Part shown: piece by piece, positions 28,096 through 35,736 of the stretch
Numbering within the stretch: the first letter of the stretch is position 1
Layout: every line of letters begins with the position of its first letter
Assembly: GCF_025562455.1 (NCBI RefSeq)
Contig: NZ_JAHPRO010000010.1
Coordinates: forward strand, 1 to 64,000
Direction: 5' to 3'
Source of the DNA: Acinetobacter sp. WU_MDCI_Axc73
GTDB taxonomy: Bacteria > Pseudomonadota > Gammaproteobacteria > Pseudomonadales > Moraxellaceae
DNA: 64,000 nt
The notes under the pieces: generated by a model
Told to the model about the DNA's origin: nothing
Database searches by the model: none
Seen by the model: only the letters and a program-made list of their open reading frames with translations
Program-made: the position numbers and the translations under genes

Positions 28096-28233
28096 ATGTC
28101 AACAAAACATTCAGTTGTAAAAGTACGACCTGCGTGGAAAACCTTTTTAGTTGAGCTATTAAGTATTCGGGCAGGTTTTTACATGACTCAGAAACCAGAA
28201 GTTCATTCGAACAAAAGAGGCCATCTTGACTAA
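28096..28233 (+). CDS. 45-residue ORF coupled to the regulator gene
   Basis: The ORF starts with ATG at 28096, about 8 nt after AAGGGG. Its stop codon overlaps the TTG start of the next gene (TTGACTAA), so translation of the regulator is probably coupled to it. The peptide is basic, begins MSTKHSVVKVRPAWK, has one short hydrophobic stretch (FLVELLSIRAGFY) and no recognised motif. It may be a small protein of the guanidine locus or simply a leader that tunes expression of the regulator. Confidence 0.45.
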   Translation: MSTKHSVVKVRPAWKTFLVELLSIRAGFYMTQKPEVHSNKRGHLD

Positions 28234-28660
28234 ACCAAAATTAACCCGAATCAGTATTACTGTTCCTGAAAATACAGTCGAAGCATTAGATCAGAAGATC
28301 GTAGAAGAACATTATGAAAGTCGTTCACAAGCGATTGTCGATATGATTAATCGGCATTTGATTGATCAATATACTACTGAAAACTCAGTGATGGTCGGTA
28401 CTTTAACTCTGCTATATCGTCGCGATGCAGGCAATATTCGGGTTCAACTGAGTGATTTACAACAACAATTTTTAGAGCAAGTGATTAGTTCACTTCATAT
28501 TCAATTAGATGGTCAGAAAATTCTGGAAGTAATTTTGTTACAGGGGAAAAGTAACGCCCTTAAACAGATCAGTCAGCAGTTTATTGCCTTAAAAGGTGTG
28601 ATCAAGGGGCATCTGGAACTGATGGATGCGGTCATGCCACCTTTACAGCAGAACGAATAG
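28226..28660 (+). CDS. NikR-like ribbon-helix-helix regulator lacking most nickel ligands
   Basis: The 144-residue protein has an N-terminal ribbon-helix-helix domain (LTRISITVPENTVEALDQ, then ESRSQAIVDMINRHL) and a C-terminal ACT-like domain that aligns with NikR. Of the four high-affinity nickel ligands of E. coli NikR (H76, H87, H89, C95), only the second is kept, as H91; the others are Q80, Q93 and I99. It therefore probably senses something other than nickel. It starts with TTG, supported by AGAGG and by overlap with the preceding small ORF. The 34-bp inverted repeats before all three units are its likely operators. Confidence 0.85.
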   Translation: MTKPKLTRISITVPENTVEALDQKIVEEHYESRSQAIVDMINRHLIDQYTTENSVMVGTLTLLYRRDAGNIRVQLSDLQQQFLEQVISSLHIQLDGQKILEVILLQGKSNALKQISQQFIALKGVIKGHLELMDAVMPPLQQNE

Positions 28661-28669
28661 GAGAAAAAC

Positions 28670-30451
28670 GTGCCACAACTATCCACCTTACACGACTGGC
28701 AACAGGCTTATGCACAAGGGCAATTTAAGCTGAGAGATTTATATGATTATGTTAGGACGATCAGTAATGATGATTACGTATGGATCGAAATCGCTTCACA
28801 ACAGCAACTTGAAGTGCAAATCGAATGGCTCATTCATCAAGATCCAGCACAATTTCCTTTATATGGTATCCCTTTTGCGGTAAAGGATAATATTGATGTT
28901 GAGGGCTTTCATACAACGGTAGCCTGTAAAGAAGCCGCTTACCTCGCCAGTTCAGATGCAACCGTGGTGGCTAAGCTTAAGGCTGCGGGCGCGATTGTTA
29001 TTGGAAAGACCAATCTTGATCAGTTTGCGACAGGTCTGGTCGGTGTGCGTTCACCTTACGGTGCGGTTAAAAACAGTTTTAATGCTGAGTATATCAGTGG
29101 TGGCTCAAGTTCAGGATCATCGGTAGCGGTGGCTAAAGGAATTGTGCCATTTTCTTTAGGAACAGATACCGCAGGTTCTGGTCGAGTCCCTGCTGGACAT
29201 AATAATATTGTCGGGCTTAAACCCACCAAAGGCTGGTTTTCAACCTCAGGTTTAATTCCTGCTTGTCGTACACTGGATGTCATTTCGATTTTTGCACTCA
29301 CGGTAGATGATGCATGGACAGTTGCCCAAACAATACAGGGCTTTGATGAAACCGATGTTTATTCACGTTGCCATCCAGAAAATGTACCTGTGGCATTTTC
29401 ACTGGGGAAAATTGCAATCCCTGCACAGCTAGAGTTTTATGGTGACGAACTAAGCCGTGCGGCTTTTGACATCGCAATAGAACGCATCAAGGCTTTGGGT
29501 TATCAAGTTGAAACCATTGATTTTACCATTTTCAATCAATTGGCAACTGCCTTGTATAACCGTTCATGGGTGGCAGAACGCACTGTGGCCGTAGAACAGA
29601 AAATAAACCGAGATCAAGCATATCCAGTGATTCAAAAAATCATTGCACAAGCAGATCAATTTTCTGCAACAGATGTCATGCAGGATGAATATGATCGAGC
29701 TGAAATGGCAAGATATATTCAGCAAGTATTAGCCAAATTTGATGCTTTAATGGTACCTACAGCACCAACGATTTATACCATTTCAGAAGTAGAAGCTGAT
29801 CCTATTGTAAAAAACAGCCATATGGGGGCTTATACCAACTTTGTTAATTTTGCAGATCTAAGTGCTTTGGCTTTGCCTAATGTCATTCGTGCGGACGGTT
29901 TACCTTCAGGTATTACTTTAATTGCCAAGGCTTGGCATGATCAAGCTTTAGCACGTTTTGGGCAAATATGGCAGCAAAAGAACCATTTAAAGTTAGGCAC
30001 TACAAATCATTGCTATCAAGCTGACTCAAAAATTGAATCGTCAAATTCGGTGAAATTGGCTGTTGTGGGCGCACATTTAACAGGGATGCCACTTAATTTT
30101 CAGCTTACGACACGCAACGCTGTATTACTTACAAAAACACAAACGGCAAATCATTACAAACTATTTGCACTGAGTCATACCAAGCCTCCAAAGCCGGGGC
30201 TGCAATATTGTGAACAAGGGCAATCCATTGAAGTTGAGGTATGGGAAGTCCCAAGCGCGTTATTTGGGAAAATTGTGGCTGAAGTTCCTGCACCGCTTGG
30301 GATTGGTAATGTGCAACTGGCTGATGGAACTTGGGTCAAAGGCTTTATCTGTGAGGGCTATGCGCTCGATTCTGCAAAAGATATTAGTCACTTAGGCGGA
30401 TGGCGAGCTTATATTCAATCACTTCAAAATCTTTCTACATCAAAGTGTTAA
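28670..30451 (+). CDS. atzF: Allophanate hydrolase
   Basis: The enzyme splits allophanate into two ammonia and two CO2, the last step of guanidine or urea carboxylase pathways. The 593-residue protein has an amidase-signature domain (residues 1-440). The catalytic lysine is in PFAVKDNIDVEG, the serines are in SGGSSSGSSVAVAKG, and GTDTAGSGRVPAG follows. The C-terminal allophanate hydrolase domain ends in YALDSAKDISHLGGWRAYI. It starts with GTG at 28670, with GGAG 6 nt upstream, 9 bp after the regulator gene. It is in unit 2, not with the carboxylase, so both units must be expressed for the full pathway. Confidence 0.95.
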   Translation: MPQLSTLHDWQQAYAQGQFKLRDLYDYVRTISNDDYVWIEIASQQQLEVQIEWLIHQDPAQFPLYGIPFAVKDNIDVEGFHTTVACKEAAYLASSDATVVAKLKAAGAIVIGKTNLDQFATGLVGVRSPYGAVKNSFNAEYISGGSSSGSSVAVAKGIVPFSLGTDTAGSGRVPAGHNNIVGLKPTKGWFSTSGLIPACRTLDVISIFALTVDDAWTVAQTIQGFDETDVYSRCHPENVPVAFSLGKIAIPAQLEFYGDELSRAAFDIAIERIKALGYQVETIDFTIFNQLATALYNRSWVAERTVAVEQKINRDQAYPVIQKIIAQADQFSATDVMQDEYDRAEMARYIQQVLAKFDALMVPTAPTIYTISEVEADPIVKNSHMGAYTNFVNFADLSALALPNVIRADGLPSGITLIAKAWHDQALARFGQIWQQKNHLKLGTTNHCYQADSKIESSNSVKLAVVGAHLTGMPLNFQLTTRNAVLLTKTQTANHYKLFALSHTKPPKPGLQYCEQGQSIEVEVWEVPSALFGKIVAEVPAPLGIGNVQLADGTWVKGFICEGYALDSAKDISHLGGWRAYIQSLQNLSTSKC

Positions 30452-30474
30452 GCTTATTTTAAAGGGGATAGATC

Positions 30475-31509
30475 ATGATTCGTACACTAAGCTCTCTTTC
30501 TTTTTCTGTCATGATGGCGCTGGCTTTAACAGGCTGTGACAATACGGCAAAAGTACCACAGGCACAAAGTAAAAATGACAAAACTACGACGACTTCAACA
30601 GCGCCTACTTTAACCATTGGATATAGTGACTGGCCTGGGTTTGTGGCATGGCAAGTGGCCATTGAAAAAGGCTGGCTGAAAGAAGCCGGACTTAACGTTG
30701 AATTTAAATGGTTTGATTATTCTGCCTCTCTTTCCGCATTTGCGGCCAATCAGTTAGATGCAGTGCTAGTCACTAATGGCGATAACTTAGTAACTGCATC
30801 AGGCGGTACCAAAGGCATCATGATTATGGCAACAGATTATTCTGCTGGTAATGATGTGATTATTGCTAAATCTGGCATCAATAGCATTCAGGATTTAAAA
30901 GGTAAATCAGTTGCTACTGAAAAAGGTCTGGTGGATCACCTGCTATTATCGACAGCCTTAACTGATGCAAAAATTCCACTCACCGATATTAAACTGGTCA
31001 ACTCTGTGACCAATCAATTGCCACAAGTGTTTGCCAGTCCTGATATTTCTGCAATTGCCGTATGGCAACCTGTTGCGAATCAGGCCTTGAAATCAGTTGC
31101 AGGCTCTAAAATTATTTATACCTCTAAAGACAAACCTGGTCTGATTTACGATACGCTTTCAGTCAATATGAGTCATTTGTCCACGCATAAAGAAGAATGG
31201 AAAAAAATGATTCAGGTTTGGGACAAAACGGTGAAATATATCAATGACCCAGCCACACATGCCGATGCAGTGAAAATCATGGCAAATCGTGTTGGTGTCG
31301 ATCCAGTGCAATATGAGCAATTTGTCGGGGGAACGCATTTACTGGATGTTGAAGCAAATAAAAAAGTATTTACCAAAGGACAAGGCTTTGATTCTATTTA
31401 TGGTTCAACCTACCATGTCAATAAATTTAACGTGGCGAATGGTGTGTATAAAACTGAAATGGATGTCGATGATTTAATTTATCCAGACTTGTTACAAAGC
31501 TTGAAATAA
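30475..31509 (+). CDS. ABC transporter substrate-binding lipoprotein (NitT/TauT type)
   Basis: The 344-residue protein has a lipoprotein signal ending in LTGC (residues 17-20). A periplasmic binding protein fold of the nitrate/sulfonate/taurine type follows: IGYSDWPGFVAWQVAIEKGW, then FAANQLDAVLVTNGDNLV and KGKSVATEKGLVDHLLL. It would deliver a guanidino or other nitrogen compound to the permease and ATPase encoded in the convergent unit 3, since no other transporter parts lie nearby. AAGGGG precedes its ATG. It is the last gene of unit 2 and is followed by a shared terminator. Confidence 0.88.
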   Translation: MIRTLSSLSFSVMMALALTGCDNTAKVPQAQSKNDKTTTTSTAPTLTIGYSDWPGFVAWQVAIEKGWLKEAGLNVEFKWFDYSASLSAFAANQLDAVLVTNGDNLVTASGGTKGIMIMATDYSAGNDVIIAKSGINSIQDLKGKSVATEKGLVDHLLLSTALTDAKIPLTDIKLVNSVTNQLPQVFASPDISAIAVWQPVANQALKSVAGSKIIYTSKDKPGLIYDTLSVNMSHLSTHKEEWKKMIQVWDKTVKYINDPATHADAVKIMANRVGVDPVQYEQFVGGTHLLDVEANKKVFTKGQGFDSIYGSTYHVNKFNVANGVYKTEMDVDDLIYPDLLQSLK

Positions 31510-31512
31510 CAT

Positions 31513-31543
31513 AAAAGGCGCTTCGGAGTATGAAGCGCCTTTT
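31513..31543. terminator. Bidirectional terminator between guanidine units 2 and 3
   Basis: AAAAGGCGCTTC pairs with GAAGCGCCTTTT around a 7-nt loop. It separates the convergent substrate-binding protein and abeS genes. Confidence 0.92.
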
Positions 31544-31563
31544 AAATATCTTAATCATTTGTT

Positions 31564-31893
31564 TTATAGTTCAGTACTTTTAGAAAAAACATTAATGATG
31601 ATAATGCCCAAAATGACCATACTTAAACCGATAAAAGCCGCTAAATCTAAATGTTGTTTGAATATAATCCAGCCAATTGTAGAAATTAAAACGATTCCTG
31701 CACCTGACCAAATGGCGTAAGCAATCCCAACTGGAATAAATTTTAAGGTTAAAGATAAAAAATACAAGGCAATGCAATAGCCTACAACTGTAATGAAAGA
31801 AGGCAGGGGAATAGTAAATCCTTGAGATGATTTTAATGCAGAGGTCGCAATGACCTCAGCCACAATCGCGATACATAAATATAAATACGGCAA
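31564..31893 (-). CDS. abeS: SMR-family multidrug efflux pump, AbeS/EmrE type
   Basis: The 109-residue protein has four membrane helices and closely follows AbeS of A. baumannii and EmrE: the catalytic glutamate in AEVIATSALK, then GYCIALYFLSLTLKFIPVGIAYAIWSGAGIVLI with the key tryptophan, and a final INVFSK. It exports cationic drugs in exchange for protons. It starts with TTG at 31893, with AGGAG 7 nt upstream. It is the last gene of a unit that contains a guanidine-II riboswitch. Its sequence is of the drug-exporter (Qac) subtype and lacks the guanidinium-exporter (Gdx/SugE) signature, so export of guanidinium-like cations is only a possibility. Confidence 0.92.
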   Translation of the reverse strand: MPYLYLCIAIVAEVIATSALKSSQGFTIPLPSFITVVGYCIALYFLSLTLKFIPVGIAYAIWSGAGIVLISTIGWIIFKQHLDLAAFIGLSMVILGIIIINVFSKSTEL

Positions 31894-31905
31894 AAGCGTC
31901 TCCTA

Positions 31906-32793
31906 TTATTTGATGATAGTGGCATTTTTTAGCAAATGAGTGCTTTCTTGTTGCAACCATTGTTGCGCACATGTGGTGGTTGAAGTCTGTCGATTAAACT
32001 GAAAATCAGGATGATAGATGTCGAGGGAAAAATACAATCGATAGTTTTCACCCTCAATTTCTGTTATTTGCGTAATATTTCCAACAGAATCGGTCTCGAA
32101 ATTATCGAGTTGCAACAGCGTATTCACTAAATGACTTTGAGTGGAAAACTGGATGGTTGGCCCAGAGAGAGCTATAGAAACTTGATAGCTTTCAACAAAT
32201 GAAGGCTTTATTCTTTTATTTTCGATTGCGTCATTTAAATCTGAGATATTTTCAAACTGTTTTTGTATCAGGGGTAAACGTGATTGTACATAAGCTAAAT
32301 GTTCGCCTGCAATAATAAGACCGCCGTCCATTGCAAATTTTTGTTGTGTTGCTACATGTTCTGCCTGTAATAGTCTTAGACCACAGAATATCCCCGAGCT
32401 GGATTGCTGTCGCCAGTCTTCAACGTAGGCGCCTGAAGGAGAAAATTCTAAAACAGAATTCCCTATGGGAAATAGCTTGGCAGGTTCTGGCCATTGAATG
32501 CGGGGTTGATAACTGTGTTGAATATGCCATGACAATAATTTATTTTCATCATCCCATATGGTATCGCCAACCCAGCCCTGTCGCTCACTGATCGGTGTTG
32601 TAACAGGATCACTGAGGCGTAGATCGATGCTAAAAGACTTGGATTGAAACCAATAAACAATGGTTTTTTCATCACTTAGACCATTATACAAACTAATATT
32701 TTTACGTCTAAAACTACCCATCAAATAACGAGGAAGTGAGATATTTTCAATAGGAGTGACTGGACATCTTTTTAACAGTTCATACAGATTCAT
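31906..32793 (-). CDS. Protein of unknown function in the guanidine locus, 295 residues
   Basis: I do not recognise this family. The protein is soluble, without signal peptide or membrane segment, and rich in beta strands and aromatic residues. Distinctive segments are YWFQSKSFSIDLRLSD, ERQGWVGDTIWDDENKLLSWH and EFSPSGAYVEDWRQQSS, which suggest a beta-barrel or calycin-like ligand-binding fold. Its ATG overlaps the TGA of the oxygenase gene (ATGA), so the two are translated together. abeS follows after 12 bp. The tight coupling implies a role with the oxygenase, perhaps in binding or processing its substrate. Confidence 0.8.
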   Translation of the reverse strand: MNLYELLKRCPVTPIENISLPRYLMGSFRRKNISLYNGLSDEKTIVYWFQSKSFSIDLRLSDPVTTPISERQGWVGDTIWDDENKLLSWHIQHSYQPRIQWPEPAKLFPIGNSVLEFSPSGAYVEDWRQQSSSGIFCGLRLLQAEHVATQQKFAMDGGLIIAGEHLAYVQSRLPLIQKQFENISDLNDAIENKRIKPSFVESYQVSIALSGPTIQFSTQSHLVNTLLQLDNFETDSVGNITQITEIEGENYRLYFSLDIYHPDFQFNRQTSTTTCAQQWLQQESTHLLKNATIIK

Positions 32794-33794
32794 GCATCCG
32801 TCTCCGTTTCATTCATGCCAAAAGAATCAAGAGGTCGAGCATTGGTCAATACCAAATCACCCTGTTCAATACGTTTCTTTAAATATTGAAAGGTCTGTGC
32901 GGTCTGGTTAAATAAATGTTCACCGCCTTTTAGTGGCGCATATTTGGGTGGATCGGTTTGAACCACGGGCTGAATGATATAGTCGTAATCACATGAAAAA
33001 AATAAAGGAAAAGAATAACGTTGTTGTTTAACTTTTTTAACCCGATGTTTCGTTGCCACATAACGACCGTTGGAGAGTATCTCCATCATGTCGCCAATAT
33101 TCATAATTAAGGTATTTTCAATTAAGGGAATATCAATCCATTTAGCGTCTTTATTGAGTACCTGTAAGCCCTCTGCGGTAGTAAAAAGTAAAGTAAAACA
33201 TTCATAATCGGTATGTGCACCGATTCCTGAACTATCTACCGCTTCAGGATTATAAGGATAATGAATGAGACGCAATTGACTTGGTGCGTGTTGTAAATGG
33301 GCATCAAAATAGTTTTCTTCCAGACCCAGTGCTAAAGCAAATGCATGGAAAAGTTGAAGTCCAATATCCTTGATATGTTGATAATAAGTTTGAACATGGA
33401 TTTTAAACTGTGGGTCGTTGGGCCATTGATTCGGGCCAACTAAAGGTCTACGTTCAGCTAATCCTAAATAATCATAATTGATGTCATAGGCTTCTTTAAG
33501 ATCATAGGTATTTGCCTTGAATTGTTCTTCGCCAATAGGTACATAACCACTATGATTTTGGGAATTTCCAATATAATTTTGCATCTTGATATTGTCATTT
33601 TGAGCAAAATAAGTTTGTGCAGTGTTCACCAATTGGTGAAATAGTTCTGGTTTAAATTGTGTTCCATGAATGTATAAAAAGCCAACGTCTTTACAGGCTT
33701 GATCTAGCGCTTTGGATACTTCCAAGCGGTCTGAAGTTTTGTGACTTGTTAATTTTGAAATATCAACCATAGGTAAAACGTAACTTTTGTTCAT
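32790..33794 (-). CDS. 2-oxoglutarate/Fe(II)-dependent oxygenase (isopenicillin-N-synthase-like)
   Basis: The 334-residue protein has the double-stranded beta-helix iron site H194-x-D196 (GIGAHTDYECF) and H250, with the 2-oxoglutarate-binding R259-x-S261 (QRYSFP). An IPNS-like N-terminal part reads VLPMVDISKL. Related enzymes hydroxylate arginine or homoarginine so that guanidine is released. The ethylene-forming enzyme also makes guanidine from arginine. A guanidine-II riboswitch directly upstream and the surrounding degradation genes point to a guanidine-releasing activity here; the substrate is inferred. I use the ATG at 33794, after GGTGAT; in-frame ATGs at 33800 and 33806 are possible. 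Confidence 0.88.
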   Translation of the reverse strand: MNKSYVLPMVDISKLTSHKTSDRLEVSKALDQACKDVGFLYIHGTQFKPELFHQLVNTAQTYFAQNDNIKMQNYIGNSQNHSGYVPIGEEQFKANTYDLKEAYDINYDYLGLAERRPLVGPNQWPNDPQFKIHVQTYYQHIKDIGLQLFHAFALALGLEENYFDAHLQHAPSQLRLIHYPYNPEAVDSSGIGAHTDYECFTLLFTTAEGLQVLNKDAKWIDIPLIENTLIMNIGDMMEILSNGRYVATKHRVKKVKQQRYSFPLFFSCDYDYIIQPVVQTDPPKYAPLKGGEHLFNQTAQTFQYLKKRIEQGDLVLTNARPLDSFGMNETETDA

Positions 33795-33808
33795 GATCAT
33801 CACCATAG

Positions 33809-33850
33809 GCTGGTCGTCCAGCACGTATTATTCCACCGTGGGTCGTCCCA
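33809..33850 (-). promoter_or_regulatory. Guanidine-II (mini-ykkC) riboswitch candidate
   Basis: On the minus strand two short hairpins carry identical ACGA tetraloops: TGGG-ACGA-CCCA (33850 to 33839) and GCTGG-ACGA-CCAGC (33822 to 33809), with a 16-nt linker. Two adjacent stems with ACGR loops are the defining feature of the mini-ykkC class, which binds guanidinium through loop-loop contact. It lies between the ABC ATPase stop codon and the oxygenase start, with the ribosome binding site just after the second hairpin, so translation control of the oxygenase is likely. Confidence 0.85.
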
Positions 33851-33862
33851 AAGACTGTAAAA

Positions 33863-34750
33863 TTACTTGTGTTGACTAACTTGTGTCATACGAGGAATTT
33901 CAGGTAAATGTTGAAGGGCAGGATCAACTTGTTCCTCTTCCTGTGCATGGACTAATTCATCTACATGAGCGCGTAATTGTTTAAACTCTGATGTGTTCAT
34001 CAACTCCGGTGTGCGTGGACGAGGTAAACGTACCTCAAGGATTTCTTTCACTTCACCTGGATTGGCCTTCAGTGCCACAATACGATCCGCTAATAAAATA
34101 GCTTCATCCATATCATGCGTAACAAATAAAATCGTAATATCGATGTTTTGCCATAAATCCATTAAATGACGCTGCATCTTCTGACGAGTATGTGGATCAA
34201 GTGCACCAAAGGGTTCATCCATTAACAGCATTTTCGGTTCATTGACCAAAGCGCGGGCAATCGCAACACGTTGTTTCATTCCACCAGAAAGTTGATTTGG
34301 ATATTGATTTTCATATTTTTCCAAACCAATAATATTGATCCACTCACGTGCTACAGACTCCGCGGCTGTTTGACTTACACCGCGCATCAAAGGTCCGAAC
34401 ATGACATTTTCTTTCACCGTTTTCCAGGGAAATAAGGTATACCCCTGAAATACCATACCACGTTCAGGGCAAGGGCCATGGACACGTTCGCCATCGACCA
34501 GTACATCACCATTACTATAATCATCCAGTCCTGCAACAATACGGCTCAAAGTCGATTTACCACAGCCAGAAGGTCCAATCACACAGACAAATTCACGTTT
34601 ATGAATTTTTAAATTAATTTGATTAAGTACTGTTCTTTCAGTTTTACCATGCTGGAAACGCTGACAAAGATCTCGCATTTCCAAAATTACAGGGCGTTCA
34701 TATAGATCTTTAAAATAACGATCGGCATCGAAGCTTTCAGTTGTATTCAT
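33863..34750 (-). CDS. ABC transporter ATP-binding protein (NitT/TauT type)
   Basis: The 295-residue protein has Walker A (GPSGCGKST), the Q-loop ([11 protein letters not shown]), the ABC signature LSGGMKQR and Walker B ([11 protein letters not shown]). It energises uptake together with the adjacent permease and, most likely, the substrate-binding lipoprotein of convergent unit 2. The ATG at 34750 is chosen because AGGAG lies 7 nt upstream and it begins 2 nt after the permease stop; an in-frame ATG at 34771 would overlap the permease. A polar tail of about 60 residues follows the nucleotide-binding domain. Confidence 0.92.
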   Translation of the reverse strand: MNTTESFDADRYFKDLYERPVILEMRDLCQRFQHGKTERTVLNQINLKIHKREFVCVIGPSGCGKSTLSRIVAGLDDYSNGDVLVDGERVHGPCPERGMVFQGYTLFPWKTVKENVMFGPLMRGVSQTAAESVAREWINIIGLEKYENQYPNQLSGGMKQRVAIARALVNEPKMLLMDEPFGALDPHTRQKMQRHLMDLWQNIDITILFVTHDMDEAILLADRIVALKANPGEVKEILEVRLPRPRTPELMNTSEFKQLRAHVDELVHAQEEEQVDPALQHLPEIPRMTQVSQHK

Positions 34751-34752
34751 GC

Positions 34753-35685
34753 TTATGCTCCTGTTTTCCATTTAAATAAATGTTGACCAATTTTCATTAA
34801 AATGACATCAGTTAATAAGCCAATCATCCCAATAATCAGAATTGCTGCATATACATTGTCAAAATTCTGATAGCGTGCCTGTTGGGTTATAAACCAAGTG
34901 ATGCCAGAAGTTGTCCCGATTAATTCTGAAACAATCAGATACGTCCATGCCCAACCCAGCAATACCCTTAAATCACGATAAATATCTGGTAATGCCGCAG
35001 GAATGACTACATATAGCAAACTTTTTAATTTATTGGTTCCTAAGGTATAGCCCGCTTCGATTAGGCCTCTATCTACCATGCGGGTCGTATTGGCGATGAT
35101 TAGAATTTGTTGAAATAAAGTACCAATGACAATAATGGCTATCTTAGGTGCGTCATTAATGCCCAAAACGGCAACTGCTAGTGCTCCAAAAGCAGGTGCA
35201 GGTAAATAACGAAAAAATTCGACAAAGGGTTCAGTCAATCTGGAAATAACAGGTGAGAAACCGCACAAGATACCAAGTGGAATACCAATCAACGATGAAA
35301 TAAAAAAAGCAGTAAACACAATTTTAATACTGTGCCATAAACTTTGATGTAACCACGGACTATCAGGCTGGGTAGGGGGCGTAGTAAAAGAGGTCACTAA
35401 GGCTTTGGCAACTTCATGTGGTGCAGGCAGATAGATAGGATTGACCAGTTTACCTTGAGGTGGGGGCTGATGCTGATTAACTGCATTTTGAGCCTCCTGA
35501 TAAAAAAACTGTTTATCTACCCGACTCCCGACCTGTAAATAGGAAACGCTTCCTGAGTCTGTGATTTGAACTTGGGGATGCCAGATAAAAGGCAAATAGC
35601 TGACACAGCACCAGATCAGGATGGGGAGAATAAATGAGCTTAAACCCAAGAGTAAATTTTTTCTTCTGGAAAGCAGTGCATTCAT
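34753..35685 (-). CDS. ABC transporter permease (NitT/TauT type)
   Basis: The 310-residue inner-membrane protein has one N-terminal helix, a long periplasmic insertion (about residues 35-100) and then five or six helices. The ABC-coupling EAA-like loop lies in DRGLIEAGYTLGTNKLKSLLYVVIPAALPDIYRDLR. It is of the nitrate/sulfonate/taurine permease type, often found under ykkC control. The ATG at 35685 was chosen with AAGG about 9 nt upstream; the frame extends to 35715 into the operator, which is not used. It is the first gene of unit 3. Confidence 0.9.
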   Translation of the reverse strand: MNALLSRRKNLLLGLSSFILPILIWCCVSYLPFIWHPQVQITDSGSVSYLQVGSRVDKQFFYQEAQNAVNQHQPPPQGKLVNPIYLPAPHEVAKALVTSFTTPPTQPDSPWLHQSLWHSIKIVFTAFFISSLIGIPLGILCGFSPVISRLTEPFVEFFRYLPAPAFGALAVAVLGINDAPKIAIIVIGTLFQQILIIANTTRMVDRGLIEAGYTLGTNKLKSLLYVVIPAALPDIYRDLRVLLGWAWTYLIVSELIGTTSGITWFITQQARYQNFDNVYAAILIIGMIGLLTDVILMKIGQHLFKWKTGA

Positions 35686-35696
35686 ATCATTTTGCC

Positions 35697-35730
35697 TTAG
35701 TATTACAAAAAACAAAAAAAGTAATACTTA
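35697..35730 (-). repeat. 34-bp inverted repeat, copy 3: likely operator
   Basis: TTAGTATTAC and GTAATACTTA (plus-strand reading) are separated by 14 bp; only one arm position departs from the other copies. It lies between the sigma-54-like promoter of unit 3 and the permease start and covers the expected transcription start. Confidence 0.75.
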
Positions 35731-35736
35731 TTTTTA

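Noticed and set aside
30210..30395. 61-codon open frame inside the allophanate hydrolase gene
   Set aside because: It is a shadow frame without a start signal; the host domain is intact and conserved.
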